From Bacillus paralicheniformis (GTDB taxonomy: Bacteria > Bacillota > Bacilli > Bacillales > Bacillaceae), in contig NZ_LBMN02000012.1 in NCBI RefSeq assembly GCF_001042485.2, forward strand, positions 124,001 through 188,000: DNA of 64,000 nucleotides. Reading direction: 5' to 3'. The position numbers were made by a program, and so were the translations under genes. Below are positions 16,742-25,241 of this stretch, in pieces; position 1 is the stretch's first letter, and the number at the start of each line of letters is the position of its first letter. The notes beneath the pieces are model-generated. The model was given only the letters and a program-made list of their open reading frames with translations, did no database searches and was not told where the DNA came from.

Positions 16742-18046
16742 TTAAGGAAGGTACATCGCAAATTTGCCGTTTGCCACAAGGCTGTTCAGCATGTAAAGAC
16801 ATGATCCGTAATAATCTTCTGGAATATATGTGCTGTTAAACGCATTGGCAAATCCCGTCCTTAATGATGCATCGCTTGCTGCAGTCGCGCCGCCCGCATT
16901 GGCGGCGATCAGGCCAACCGGGCTTCCTTTTTTGACGGCCGTCCCATTCAGCGTATATTCATGGGCCGTTCTCCCATAGTTTTCCCGTTTCATAAACGTC
17001 AAGAACTTGTTAAGCGCTTTTTGCTCGCTGGCGCGATATGCGTTATCTGCCGAGGACCAAAGTGTATGATCCATAGCGATATGAGACACCGTCCGCCAAG
17101 CATCATAGCTGAAATTTCGGTCTGTTTCCGTTGAGGAATGAGCCGCATCGCTTACGCCGTCAAAGCCGGCTTCGTCGGGAAACAGTCCTGTGGCCGCATT
17201 GGTGACGGTTGATCCGTTATTTAACACGCTTTTAAACGTTGTTTCTGACAAGTATGTTCGAGATTTGTTTGCTGCATCTTTCCAAAAATACTGCTGGCTG
17301 CTTCTGGCGCTTTTAGCGAACAACTCGAAAAAAGCAGGAACGTGGTAGGATGGGTCCGTCCAATTGACATAAGGGCCGAATCGAACCATCGCATAGCGCT
17401 GATCCTTGGTGTTTTTAATAAACACTCGCGATTCCTTACCGGTGTTGGCGTATTCTCCATCACCGGCCAAAGCGTCAAGCATGTCTTGAGCCCGCTCTTT
17501 GTAATCATACGGGTATTTTTTATCTCCCCAGCGGCCAGATGCCATCATGAGCGCTGCCGCAAACCAGACCTCGCCGTCAGATGCAACATTCTGATCAATG
17601 GTTTGCACGTCTGAGCCGTTCGTTTTCATATGCCAGCTATGGTAGCCGTACAAACTGTCGTTTCTGTCGGAATGGCGCATATATTTACGGACGAAATCCC
17701 ACAGCTTTTGGAACTTATACTCATCATTCATTTGCAGCGTAATCATCATCCCGTAACTCATACCCTCTGTTTTGACGCTGTAGTAGCCATTTCCCAGGTT
17801 ATCGTCCGTCGGCGAAGCGATGTAAGCTGAACCGTCCTTCATATAATGAAACAGCGATCCGCCTTTACCATCGCCTTTTGTATCAAAGTATTTTTTATAG
17901 GCCTGATTCAAATTGTTTTTACCCGTTGTTCCGAGAATATCCGGAGTCTTGGAATGTACGGCTGCCATGGCTGTTTGAGAATAAGCGGCACAAAAACATG
18001 TTAAACCAATAAAGACAGCCATGATCCATTTTAAACTTTTTCGCAT
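16742..18046 (-). CDS. Secreted glycoside hydrolase family 8 enzyme (xylanase/exo-oligoxylanase-like)
   Basis: 434 aa. Signal peptide MRKSLKWIMAVFIGLTCFCAAYSQTAMAA in outline (basic N, hydrophobic core, AMA-A cleavage). GH8 hallmarks: Glu94 in KTEGMSYGMM (general acid), the DGEVWFAAALMMASGRWG segment and FSYDAWRT with Asp315, at the position of the catalytic base in reducing-end xylose-releasing oligoxylanases. Subgroup and substrate (xylo-oligosaccharide rather than chitosan or beta-glucan) are inferred from these motifs. ATG 18046 after AAAGGTGAG was chosen over the upstream TTG. Absent from the corresponding B. subtilis locus, as I recall it. Confidence 0.87.
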   Translation of the reverse strand: MRKSLKWIMAVFIGLTCFCAAYSQTAMAAVHSKTPDILGTTGKNNLNQAYKKYFDTKGDGKGGSLFHYMKDGSAYIASPTDDNLGNGYYSVKTEGMSYGMMITLQMNDEYKFQKLWDFVRKYMRHSDRNDSLYGYHSWHMKTNGSDVQTIDQNVASDGEVWFAAALMMASGRWGDKKYPYDYKERAQDMLDALAGDGEYANTGKESRVFIKNTKDQRYAMVRFGPYVNWTDPSYHVPAFFELFAKSARSSQQYFWKDAANKSRTYLSETTFKSVLNNGSTVTNAATGLFPDEAGFDGVSDAAHSSTETDRNFSYDAWRTVSHIAMDHTLWSSADNAYRASEQKALNKFLTFMKRENYGRTAHEYTLNGTAVKKGSPVGLIAANAGGATAASDASLRTGFANAFNSTYIPEDYYGSCLYMLNSLVANGKFAMYLP

Positions 18047-18254
18047 CAAATCAATCTCACCTTTCAAAATTTGTCATAACACCAATCCATCTTAATCAAT
18101 GAAACTGGAAGTGTATAGATCAGATTGACCCTATTCGGTTTGGGCCGAAATGATCGTTTTCTTTTGAAAGTGGTGAGCCGTTTGAAAGATGTAGAACGGG
18201 AGGAGGGAAGTTGTGGAGAATTGAAGCTCTTTGTTATATTTGTTCCAGAAAGTT
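18047..18254 (-). promoter_or_regulatory. Promoter region of the GH8 gene
   Basis: About 200 non-coding bases upstream of the GH8 gene. A partial cre-like match (AGAAAACGATCATT on the minus strand, about 18150) has three consensus mismatches, so I do not call an operator. Confidence 0.35.
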
Positions 18255-18286
18255 AAAGCCGGCTTCAAAAGAAACCGGCTTTTTTA
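18255..18286. terminator. Terminator of mecA
   Basis: AAAGCCGG/CCGGCTTT stem with an inner TTC/GAA pairing, overlapping the mecA stop codon. T runs are present on the plus strand and weakly on the minus strand. Confidence 0.7.
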
Positions 18287-18922
18287 TGCGAAGTGCTTTT
18301 TTATTGTATGAAGAGCATGATCCGCTGCAATCAGTGTTCCATACTCTTTCAGCATATGAATCGTCGTCTTTGATTCTGAGGCATACTCCAGCAGAATGCT
18401 CAGCTGGTTTTCCACCTCTTCATCGGGCAGTTCACTGAAATCCACGAATAAATAATAGCGGTTCTCGTGAGAGTACAATGTCGTTTGGCAGCCGCTGATA
18501 GACATTTTTGACAGTGAGATTAAATCCTCAAAATCGTCAAACTTTAAAACAAACTGCAGTTTCTGCTCTTCTGCCTGCTCTTCTTTTTGAAAGTCGTCAA
18601 GCAAAGCATCAAGGCTTTCTTCTGCTACATGCTGTTTTTTATCTTCAGGAATCGGCAGTTCCAGCTTTTGTCCGTCTTTGGACAGCTGAGCTCTTGTCAC
18701 AATGATTTCCAATCCCTTATCAAGGGCCTGCACTTGAATCCAAAGGGGGCCTTCAACGGCAAACTCTTCTTCTTCGTGCACTTCGTCCATCATTTCCCAA
18801 AAAAGCTCTTCACTGCGTTCTCGATTGTACCAAATTTCTTCTCTGTCAAACCCGCGGTCTTCGATATCACCGTAGGAAATATAAAACTTAACCGTATGTT
18901 CGTTTATTCTTTCGATTTCCAT
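18284..18922 (-). CDS. mecA: Adaptor protein MecA
   Basis: 212 aa. The N-terminal substrate-binding domain (MEIERINEHTVKFYISYGDIEDRGF) is followed by an acidic linker with EEEE/EEQAEEQ runs and the C-terminal ClpC-binding domain (LQFVLKFDDFEDLISLSK onward). It targets ComK and ComS to ClpCP and so limits competence. Monocistronic by layout: terminator directly at its end and an intergenic region of about 280 bases upstream. Confidence 0.96.
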   Translation of the reverse strand: MEIERINEHTVKFYISYGDIEDRGFDREEIWYNRERSEELFWEMMDEVHEEEEFAVEGPLWIQVQALDKGLEIIVTRAQLSKDGQKLELPIPEDKKQHVAEESLDALLDDFQKEEQAEEQKLQFVLKFDDFEDLISLSKMSISGCQTTLYSHENRYYLFVDFSELPDEEVENQLSILLEYASESKTTIHMLKEYGTLIAADHALHTIKKHFA

Positions 18923-19084
18923 TTGCCAACCTTCCCTTCTTTGTAAGATGTTGAAGGGATAACTAAGCTCCCAATTAATTGTACTTTACTACACTTTACC
19001 CATTACGTCCACTTCTTAACCTTATCCATAATCAATCTTTATTTTCTATTTTATGATAAAAAAGGCGGAAAAGAAATAAAAACG

Positions 19085-19204
19085 CCTCCAAAGCCAAGCT
19101 AACATATTTTCCGGCCTGCTTCATATATTAGTTGTACAAGCAGCAGCTGTAGATGCGGGTGCCTTTTAGGCAAGTCCCGATGCAAAGGCAAAGCGAGGTG
19201 CCAG
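19085..19204 (+). promoter_or_regulatory. Structured leader of yjbE
   Basis: The 5' region contains a hairpin ATGCGGG...CCCG-ATGC (about 19153-19182) with an inner GCC-TTTT-AGGC, ending 20 bases before the RBS GAGGTG. It does not show the conserved cores of the yybP-ykoY manganese riboswitch, although yjbE is a TerC-type gene like ykoY. Function unknown. Confidence 0.4.
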
Positions 19205-19870
19205 TTGATGGAACACGATGTACTGATGTCGTTCCTTGTGATCATCGGAATCGATCTCATACTTGGCGGCGACAACGCTGTTGTGATTGCAATGGCAAGC
19301 CGTCATTTGCCTCCACGGCAAAGACAAAAAGCGATCATCATCGGCACATTGATCGCCATCATGATGAGAATCGCGCTAACAATGGCAGCAGTGTACCTGC
19401 TCGCGGTTCCTTATCTGCAATTTATCGGAGGAATCTTCCTGTTGTACTTAGGATATCAGCTTTTGATTGAGAAAAAAGATGCCCAGCATGTCAAAGGCGG
19501 GACATCTTTATTTAAGGCGATCCGTATCATCGTGATTGCCGATTTGTTCATGTCGCTCGATAATGTGATTGCGGTCGCTGGAGCTTCGCACGGACGCCTG
19601 ATGCTAGTCGTTGTCGGCTTGATGGTCTCCGTCCCGGTCATCATTTGGGGCAGCAGGCTGATTCAAGCGGCCCTTGCAAAGTTTCCGCTCTTCATATACG
19701 CGGGAAGCGGACTGCTCGCTTATACCGGCGGCGAAATGATCGTCAGGGAGCAGGAGTTGTCTTCCTTTATGGCGCAGCACAGCACCCTCGAAATGCTGCT
19801 GCCCGTCCTGACGGTGATTTTTGTGATTCTAGCCAGTATTTATTATGAACAGACGAGTGAAAAGCATTAA
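19205..19870 (+). CDS. yjbE: TerC-family membrane protein YjbE
   Basis: 221 aa with about six or seven membrane segments. Signature acidic motifs GIDLILGGDNAVVIA (TM1) and IADLFMSLDNVIAVAG (middle) are the metal-binding repeats of TerC proteins. Relatives in B. subtilis are implicated in metal (Mn) export or metalation of secreted enzymes. The start is TTG 19205 or ATG 19208; both lie behind GAGGTG. Converges on spx across a shared terminator. Confidence 0.92.
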   Translation: MMEHDVLMSFLVIIGIDLILGGDNAVVIAMASRHLPPRQRQKAIIIGTLIAIMMRIALTMAAVYLLAVPYLQFIGGIFLLYLGYQLLIEKKDAQHVKGGTSLFKAIRIIVIADLFMSLDNVIAVAGASHGRLMLVVVGLMVSVPVIIWGSRLIQAALAKFPLFIYAGSGLLAYTGGEMIVREQELSSFMAQHSTLEMLLPVLTVIFVILASIYYEQTSEKH

Positions 19871-19871
19871 A

Positions 19872-19902
19872 AAAAGAAGGCTGAAAAATTCAGCCTTCTT
19901 TT
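19872..19902. terminator. Bidirectional terminator yjbE/spx
   Basis: 14-bp stem AAAAGAAGGCTGAA/TTCAGCCTTCTTTT (19872-19885, 19889-19902) between convergent genes, with A/T tracts on both sides. Confidence 0.9.
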
Positions 19903-20296
19903 AGTTTGCGAGACGCTGCGCTTCACGAAGCTGGAATGTGCGCACTTTGCGCGGCAGGAAGCGGCGGATTTCGTCTTCGTTGTATCCAACCTGCAGGCGC
20001 TTTTCGTCAATGATGATCGGACGGCGCAAAAGGCCCGGATGTTCATTGATGAGCTGGTACAGCTCTTGAAGCGGCATTGTTTCAAGGTTGACGTTCAGTT
20101 TTTGGAACACTTTGGAACGGGTTGAAATAATTTCGTCTGTTCCGTCCTCCGTCATTCGTAAAATCTCTTTTATTTCATCAATTGATAAAGGCTCTGAAAA
20201 AATATTTCTTTCCGTATACGGAATATCATGTTCTTCTAACCATGCGCGCGCCTTTCTGCAAGACGTGCAGCTTGGGGATGTATATAATGTAACCAT
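19901..20296 (-). CDS. spx: Redox regulator Spx
   Basis: 131 aa, an ArsC-like thioredoxin fold with the redox switch CTSC at residues 10-13 and the conserved Gly52 region (TEDGTDEI). It binds the alpha C-terminal domain of RNA polymerase and redirects transcription under disulfide stress. The C-terminus ends in ...QRLAN, the exposed tail recognised by ClpXP. Downstream of yjbC in the same direction, as in the B. subtilis yjbC-spx operon. Its adaptor SpxH is encoded at 6212-7114. Confidence 0.98.
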   Translation of the reverse strand: MVTLYTSPSCTSCRKARAWLEEHDIPYTERNIFSEPLSIDEIKEILRMTEDGTDEIISTRSKVFQKLNVNLETMPLQELYQLINEHPGLLRRPIIIDEKRLQVGYNEDEIRRFLPRKVRTFQLREAQRLAN

Positions 20297-20473
20297 ATTG
20301 CTTCACTCCTTAAAAAGTAGAATGAAATTAGCGTATTCTTAAATTGAAATAAATCTAAAAAAGTAATCTTTATTGAGTATTATACTATAAAAAAGTAAGT
20401 GTGAACAGTCTGTAACAGAAATTTTTTGACAATCCAGCGACTTTTGCTTTTTTATGCCATCTGTTATTCTCAT

Positions 20474-21052
20474 TTAGCTCAATTCATCGAAAATGTTCTT
20501 TTGTTTATGATCGTCAACAATCGTAAGGACGTCATCCACATCTTCATAAGATTCTCCATACCACTTCTCATCTTTGTATGTATGGATTTTTTCGTACGTT
20601 TCTTTCATCGCGTCAAACACTTCTTTCTCTGTGTTTGATTTTGGAGACCAATACAAAATCTCCATTTTGTTCACTTTGCCGGTTGCGAGTGACCGGCGAC
20701 GGTAACCAATCGACTCAGCGTGTTTAAAGTTTTCCTTTTGATAAAATTTAAGACGTTTCGCCGTATCGGCATCATCTTCATCCACGGGCTCGACTTCGAG
20801 GAGGATCGGTTTGTTTTTCTTTTTCAGCTTCTCAATCAGCTTGGAACCAAGTCCCTGTCCTCGCGCGTCTTTAGAAACGAATAAATAGTCGATGAAAATA
20901 AAAGAGTCGAATTCGGCGTACATCAACACATGATGACGGCCTTCTTCTTTATGGTAAATATCGTTTTGTTCCTTTAACAATGCTTCCATGTGCTCTTTTG
21001 ATTTCATTTCTTCAATTGGGAAATACTCGCTAAGCTTCTCATACCAGTTCAT
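20474..21052 (-). CDS. yjbC: GNAT-family acetyltransferase YjbC
   Basis: 192 aa. The acetyl-CoA binding loop is visible as RGQGLGSKLIEKL after the beta-strand FIDYLFVSKDA. The B. subtilis counterpart is cotranscribed with spx and stress-induced; its substrate is unknown. ATG 21052 follows AAGGAG at good spacing; a longer reading to 21121 has no RBS and is rejected. Confidence 0.88.
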   Translation of the reverse strand: MNWYEKLSEYFPIEEMKSKEHMEALLKEQNDIYHKEEGRHHVLMYAEFDSFIFIDYLFVSKDARGQGLGSKLIEKLKKKNKPILLEVEPVDEDDADTAKRLKFYQKENFKHAESIGYRRRSLATGKVNKMEILYWSPKSNTEKEVFDAMKETYEKIHTYKDEKWYGESYEDVDDVLTIVDDHKQKNIFDELS

Positions 21053-21240
21053 TGATTTGCTCCTTATGGATGTTCTAATTTCACACTTTAGATATACCCG
21101 CTTTCTTTTTAGTTTAAACAAAATCTTTTTAGAAAGGAGCTTCAGTGAAGCTGAGCATGTTACCTACATATACTAAGACGGTTGTCTCCCGCGAAGGTTT
21201 CAAATTTTTTCTCAAAAAATTGCCGGCGGTTGTTCGGCAT

Positions 21241-21272
21241 AAAAAAAAAGACAGCCTTGTGACGGCTGTCTT
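21241..21272 (-). terminator. Terminator of the opp operon
   Basis: AAGACAGCC/GGCTGTCTT stem followed on the minus strand by nine Ts, 11 bases after the oppF stop. Confidence 0.9.
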
Positions 21273-21282
21273 CCTGCTTCGT

Positions 21283-22215
21283 TTATTTGGTTTGATAGGC
21301 TTTAAATTCTTCCTCTGTACACATGACGAAATGGCCGGGCTTTACTTCGCGAAGCTCCATCTGTTCGTCGCCTTTCAGCTGGTGGACGCTTGGATCATAC
21401 GTCTTCCGCACGCGCGTGCGCTCATAATCCGGATCAGGGAGCGGAATGGCGGAAAGCAATGATTTCGTATACGGATGAAGCGGATTTTCATACAGTTCAT
21501 CTGCCGGCGCCAATTCAACAAGCTTCCCAAAATACATGACGCCGATCCTGTCGCTGATATATTTGACCATCGACAGATCGTGAGCGATGAAAAGGTATGT
21601 AAGCCCTCTTTCCTTTTGCAAATCCTTCATTAAATTAACGACTTGCGCTTGAATGGACACGTCCAGAGCGGAGATCGGTTCATCGGCAATGATGAATTCC
21701 GGCTCGACCGCAAGCGCCCTTGCGATTCCGATCCGCTGGCGCTGTCCGCCGGAAAATTCGTGCGGATAGCGGTTCGCGTGCTCTTTATTTAAGCCGACGA
21801 GTTTGAGGAGTTCATGAACGCGCTCAAGCCGCTCTTTTTTCGTTTTGGCCAAACCGTGGATGTCAATTCCTTCTGCGATGATGTCGGCAACCGTCATCCG
21901 CGGGTTCAAGGAAGCATACGGGTCCTGAAAAATCATCTGCATCTTCCGGTTGAATTCGAGAAGGTCCTTGGCAGACTTTTTGTCGTGGACATTCTTTCCC
22001 TTAAACAAGACTTCTCCGGAAGTCGCTTGATACAAACGAATGATCGAACGGCCAGTCGTCGACTTTCCGCAGCCGGATTCACCGACAAGACCGAGCGTCT
22101 CTCCTTTGAAAATGTCAAAAGAGATTCCGTCAACAGCTTTCACAATCCCTTTCGGCGTTGAAAAGTGCTGTTTTAAATTCTTGATTTCGAGCAGTTTTTC
22201 TGCCACATCATTCAC
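21283..22215 (-). CDS. oppF: Oligopeptide ABC transporter ATP-binding protein OppF
   Basis: 310 aa. Walker [11 protein letters not shown], signature [12 protein letters not shown], Walker B IIADEP and the H-loop IAHDLS are all intact. The C-terminal extension carries the oligopeptide/dipeptide transporter domain ([17 protein letters not shown]). It pairs with OppD to power import of oligopeptides, including signalling peptides for competence and sporulation. Overlaps the oppD end by eight bases. Confidence 0.97.
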   Translation of the reverse strand: MNDVAEKLLEIKNLKQHFSTPKGIVKAVDGISFDIFKGETLGLVGESGCGKSTTGRSIIRLYQATSGEVLFKGKNVHDKKSAKDLLEFNRKMQMIFQDPYASLNPRMTVADIIAEGIDIHGLAKTKKERLERVHELLKLVGLNKEHANRYPHEFSGGQRQRIGIARALAVEPEFIIADEPISALDVSIQAQVVNLMKDLQKERGLTYLFIAHDLSMVKYISDRIGVMYFGKLVELAPADELYENPLHPYTKSLLSAIPLPDPDYERTRVRKTYDPSVHQLKGDEQMELREVKPGHFVMCTEEEFKAYQTK

Positions 22216-23275
22216 CTTCTTTCACTTCAACCGGTTTTTCATACTGATTTTTAAACTCCTTCATCTTGCTTTTGACAGCGGCCGGCGGCTCAACTTTTGG
22301 AGCGTCCGGGTGCAAAAGCCATGACTTCACATAGTGTGTATCAGATATTTTAAACATCGGCGGTTCTTGTTCAAAATCGATTTTCATTGCGTAAGGGCTT
22401 CTTAATGCAAAGGCATCGCCCTTCGGCGGATTGGTCAAATCAGGCGGAGAGCCCGGTATCGCCATTAATTCTTCATCACCGTCGTTGTCAAGGCTCGGCA
22501 TTGATGCCAACAACCCCCATGTATACGGATGCTTAGGGTTGTAGAAAATCTCGTCGACCGTACCGATCTCCACAATTTGTCCCGCGTACATGACGGCGAC
22601 TCTGTCTGCGACATTCGCGACAACGCCGAGATCGTGCGTAATAAAAATGATGGATGTCTCGATCTTTTTCTGCAATTCTTTCATCAGCTCTAAAATCTGC
22701 GCCTGAATCGTCACATCAAGAGCTGTCGTCGGTTCGTCCGCGATTAAAAGCTTTGGATTGGCTGCAAGCGCCATCGCGATGACGACGCGCTGCCGCATCC
22801 CGCCGCTGAATTCGTGCGGATACTGGTTGACGCGGCGTTCAGGCATCGGAATTCCGACCAGGCTGAGAAGCTCTACCGCCCGCTTATTGGCCTCTTCTTT
22901 TGAGATCTTTTCATGCTTAAACAGCACTTCTGTGATTTGACGGCCGACTTTCATCGTCGGGTTCAAAGAAGTCATCGGATCCTGAAAGATCATGCCGATC
23001 TCTTTTCCCCTGATTGACTGCATTTGTTTTTCCGTTTTCGGAACCAGATCTTGTCCGTCAAATAAAATTTGTCCGTTTTTAAAATAGCCCGGCGGCATCG
23101 GAATCAGTTTCATAATCGCCTGCGAAGTGACGCTTTTGCCTGATCCGGATTCTCCGACGATCGCAAGCGTCTCTCCTTTGTCAACATGAAAGTTGACGCC
23201 GCGGATCGCCTGTACTTCTCCGGCGTATGTTTTAAAAGAAATGGCTAAATCTTTCACTTCAAGTAAGTGTTTCAT
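22208..23275 (-). CDS. oppD: Oligopeptide ABC transporter ATP-binding protein OppD
   Basis: 355 aa. Walker [11 protein letters not shown], signature [12 protein letters not shown], Walker B LIADEP and ITHDLG. C-terminal region ([13 protein letters not shown] to [15 protein letters not shown]) as in B. subtilis OppD. ATG 23275 is eight bases after AAAGGAG; GTG 23284 directly abuts the RBS and is unlikely. It follows oppC by 13 bases. Confidence 0.97.
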   Translation of the reverse strand: MKHLLEVKDLAISFKTYAGEVQAIRGVNFHVDKGETLAIVGESGSGKSVTSQAIMKLIPMPPGYFKNGQILFDGQDLVPKTEKQMQSIRGKEIGMIFQDPMTSLNPTMKVGRQITEVLFKHEKISKEEANKRAVELLSLVGIPMPERRVNQYPHEFSGGMRQRVVIAMALAANPKLLIADEPTTALDVTIQAQILELMKELQKKIETSIIFITHDLGVVANVADRVAVMYAGQIVEIGTVDEIFYNPKHPYTWGLLASMPSLDNDGDEELMAIPGSPPDLTNPPKGDAFALRSPYAMKIDFEQEPPMFKISDTHYVKSWLLHPDAPKVEPPAAVKSKMKEFKNQYEKPVEVKEGE

Positions 23276-23288
23276 CTTTCTCACTCCT

Positions 23289-24206
23289 TTATTTACGCAG
23301 CTTCGGATCTAAAGCGTCGCGCAGTCCGTCGCCGATAACGTTGAATGCAAACATGGTCAGACAGATAAAAGTAGCCGGGAAGAACAGGCGCCATGGGTAA
23401 TATTCCAATCCCTGCACACCGTCTGTAGCCATCGTTCCCCAGCTTGCAAGCGGCTGCGGAACCCCGAGGCCGAGGTAGCTTAAAAACGCTTCATAGAAAA
23501 TAGCCGTAGGCACGGTTAATGTCATGGTGACCAAGATCGGGCTCATAATGTTCGGCAGCAAGTGCTTTCTGATGATGCGCGAGTTTTTCGCTCCCAAAGT
23601 TCTTGAGGCGAGCACAAACTCCTGATTTTTGAGCTGGAGTACTTGTCCACGGACGATTCTTGCCATGTTGATCCATCCCGTAATAACCATCGCGACGATC
23701 ATCGTGATCAAGCCTTTTCCCATCACTACGAGCAGCAGGATCGTCATTAATAAGGAAGGAATCGCCCATAAAACATCTGCAATTCTCATCATAATTTCGT
23801 CAGTACGTCCGCCTCTGATGCCTGATATCGCACCCCATATCACACCGATCAAAACGTCGATCAGCGCGGCAGCCAGTCCGATTGTCAGCGAGATGCGTGC
23901 GCCGACCCATGTACGGACGAATACGTCCCTTCCAAGGTCATCTGTTCCAAACCAGTGCTCGCCGCTCGGCGGCTGGTTCGCATTCGTTAAATCCGTTTCT
24001 TCATATTGAAAGCTTGAGAATACCGGCGCGAAAATAGCCATCAGAGCGATCAGGATCAGAACCACCAGTCCAAACAGCGCCAGCTTGTTTTCTTTAAATC
24101 TCAAGAATACGTCTGTCCAAAATGAAAGGTTTTTCTTTGAGATCTTTTCGGCTTCGCTATGGTCAACAGCTGCAGGTTCAAACATGTCTTTTGGTATTTG
24201 CTGCAT
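23289..24206 (-). CDS. oppC: Oligopeptide ABC transporter permease OppC
   Basis: 305 aa. Six membrane segments, with the OppC N-terminal cap and the cytoplasmic EAA loop (FVLASRTLGAKNSRIIRKHLLPNI). Typical motifs HWFGTDDLGRDVF and GLGVPQPLASWG. ATG 24206 follows AAAGGGGAG; the reading up to 24254 lies inside oppB and is rejected. The C-terminus [14 protein letters not shown] closely resembles that of AppC. Confidence 0.97.
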   Translation of the reverse strand: MQQIPKDMFEPAAVDHSEAEKISKKNLSFWTDVFLRFKENKLALFGLVVLILIALMAIFAPVFSSFQYEETDLTNANQPPSGEHWFGTDDLGRDVFVRTWVGARISLTIGLAAALIDVLIGVIWGAISGIRGGRTDEIMMRIADVLWAIPSLLMTILLLVVMGKGLITMIVAMVITGWINMARIVRGQVLQLKNQEFVLASRTLGAKNSRIIRKHLLPNIMSPILVTMTLTVPTAIFYEAFLSYLGLGVPQPLASWGTMATDGVQGLEYYPWRLFFPATFICLTMFAFNVIGDGLRDALDPKLRK

Positions 24207-24210
24207 CCTA

Positions 24211-25146
24211 TTACTCCCCTTTCTTAGCGCCAAACAGTTTAATGCGCGGATCAATTAAGCCGTATAAAAGATCGACAATCAAGACGCAAAGCAGCAAGAT
24301 TGCCCCGAAGAAGACGGTAACACCCATGATCACCGTGTAGTCTCGGTTCGTAATGCTGGTGACAAAGTGCATGCCGAGTCCCGGTATACCGAATACTTTT
24401 TCGACGACAAACGTTCCTGTCAAAATGGACGCCGCCATTGGCCCCATATATGTAACAACCGGCATGATGGCATTTCGTATCGCATGCTTAAACGTAACGG
24501 CCGGTGTGCTCAAACCTTTTGCACGTGCCGTGCGGATATAGTCGCTGCTCAACACTTCAAGCATGCTCGAACGCGTCAAACGGGCGATAAACGCCATCGG
24601 CATCGAGGCGACTGCGATGGCAGGAAGCACAGTATGTCCCCATGACTCCCATTGTGCGACAGGGAACATGCCCAGCTTCATTGCCAGCACGTATTGAAGA
24701 AGTGCAGCCATGATGAAGTTCGGAACAGAGATCCCGACAACCGCAATGATCATCGCTGTGTAGTCCTGCCACTTGTTTCGCTTCAGCGCGGCGATCACGC
24801 CAAACAATACGCCGAAAGCGAGCGCAAGGCAAATCGCTTCCAATCCAAGTGTAAAAGAAATCGGAAAACCTGAGCTGATCAAGTCGTTCACAGTTTGTCC
24901 CTTATATTTAAATGACGGCCCGAAATCCCACTTTGCTACCGATACTAAATAATCGAGATATTGTTTAAAAAGAGGCTGGTCTAAACCATAGTAGGAATTG
25001 AGACTGGCTTCAATTGCAGGGGGAAGTTTCCTCTCGCCTGAAAAGGGTCCGCCCGGTATCGCTCTCATCAGGAAGAAGGTAGCTGTGACGATAACCCAGA
25101 GAGAAATTAACATATAAACAAGACGACGGCCTAAAAATTTAATCAA
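24211..25146 (-). CDS. oppB: Oligopeptide ABC transporter permease OppB
   Basis: 311 aa, six membrane segments. The EAA loop region [33 protein letters not shown] is intact. It forms the translocation pore with OppC. Separated from oppA by a hairpin (25195-25232) that probably lowers expression of oppBCDF relative to the binding protein. Confidence 0.97.
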   Translation of the reverse strand: MIKFLGRRLVYMLISLWVIVTATFFLMRAIPGGPFSGERKLPPAIEASLNSYYGLDQPLFKQYLDYLVSVAKWDFGPSFKYKGQTVNDLISSGFPISFTLGLEAICLALAFGVLFGVIAALKRNKWQDYTAMIIAVVGISVPNFIMAALLQYVLAMKLGMFPVAQWESWGHTVLPAIAVASMPMAFIARLTRSSMLEVLSSDYIRTARAKGLSTPAVTFKHAIRNAIMPVVTYMGPMAASILTGTFVVEKVFGIPGLGMHFVTSITNRDYTVIMGVTVFFGAILLLCVLIVDLLYGLIDPRIKLFGAKKGE

Positions 25147-25194
25147 TTTTACACACCTCCGAATATTCAGTCTATTAACTTCTTTTCATAAATA

Positions 25195-25232
25195 AAAGTA
25201 TATGGGGGGAAAGTCTAAGCCCCATATACTTT
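25195..25232 (-). promoter_or_regulatory. Intercistronic hairpin between oppA and oppB
   Basis: Perfect 13-bp stem AAAGTATATGGGG/CCCCATATACTTT with a 12-nt loop, followed on the minus strand by TTTTATTTATG. Such a structure after a binding-protein gene usually stabilises the upstream mRNA and partly terminates transcription. Confidence 0.75.
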
Positions 25233-25241
25233 CATGCAATT

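Noticed and set aside
18140..18165. Second cre site upstream of the GH8 gene
   Set aside because: AGAAAACGATCATT departs from the consensus at three fixed positions including both ends.
19085..19204. yybP-ykoY manganese riboswitch for yjbE
   Set aside because: The conserved core segments of that aptamer are not present.
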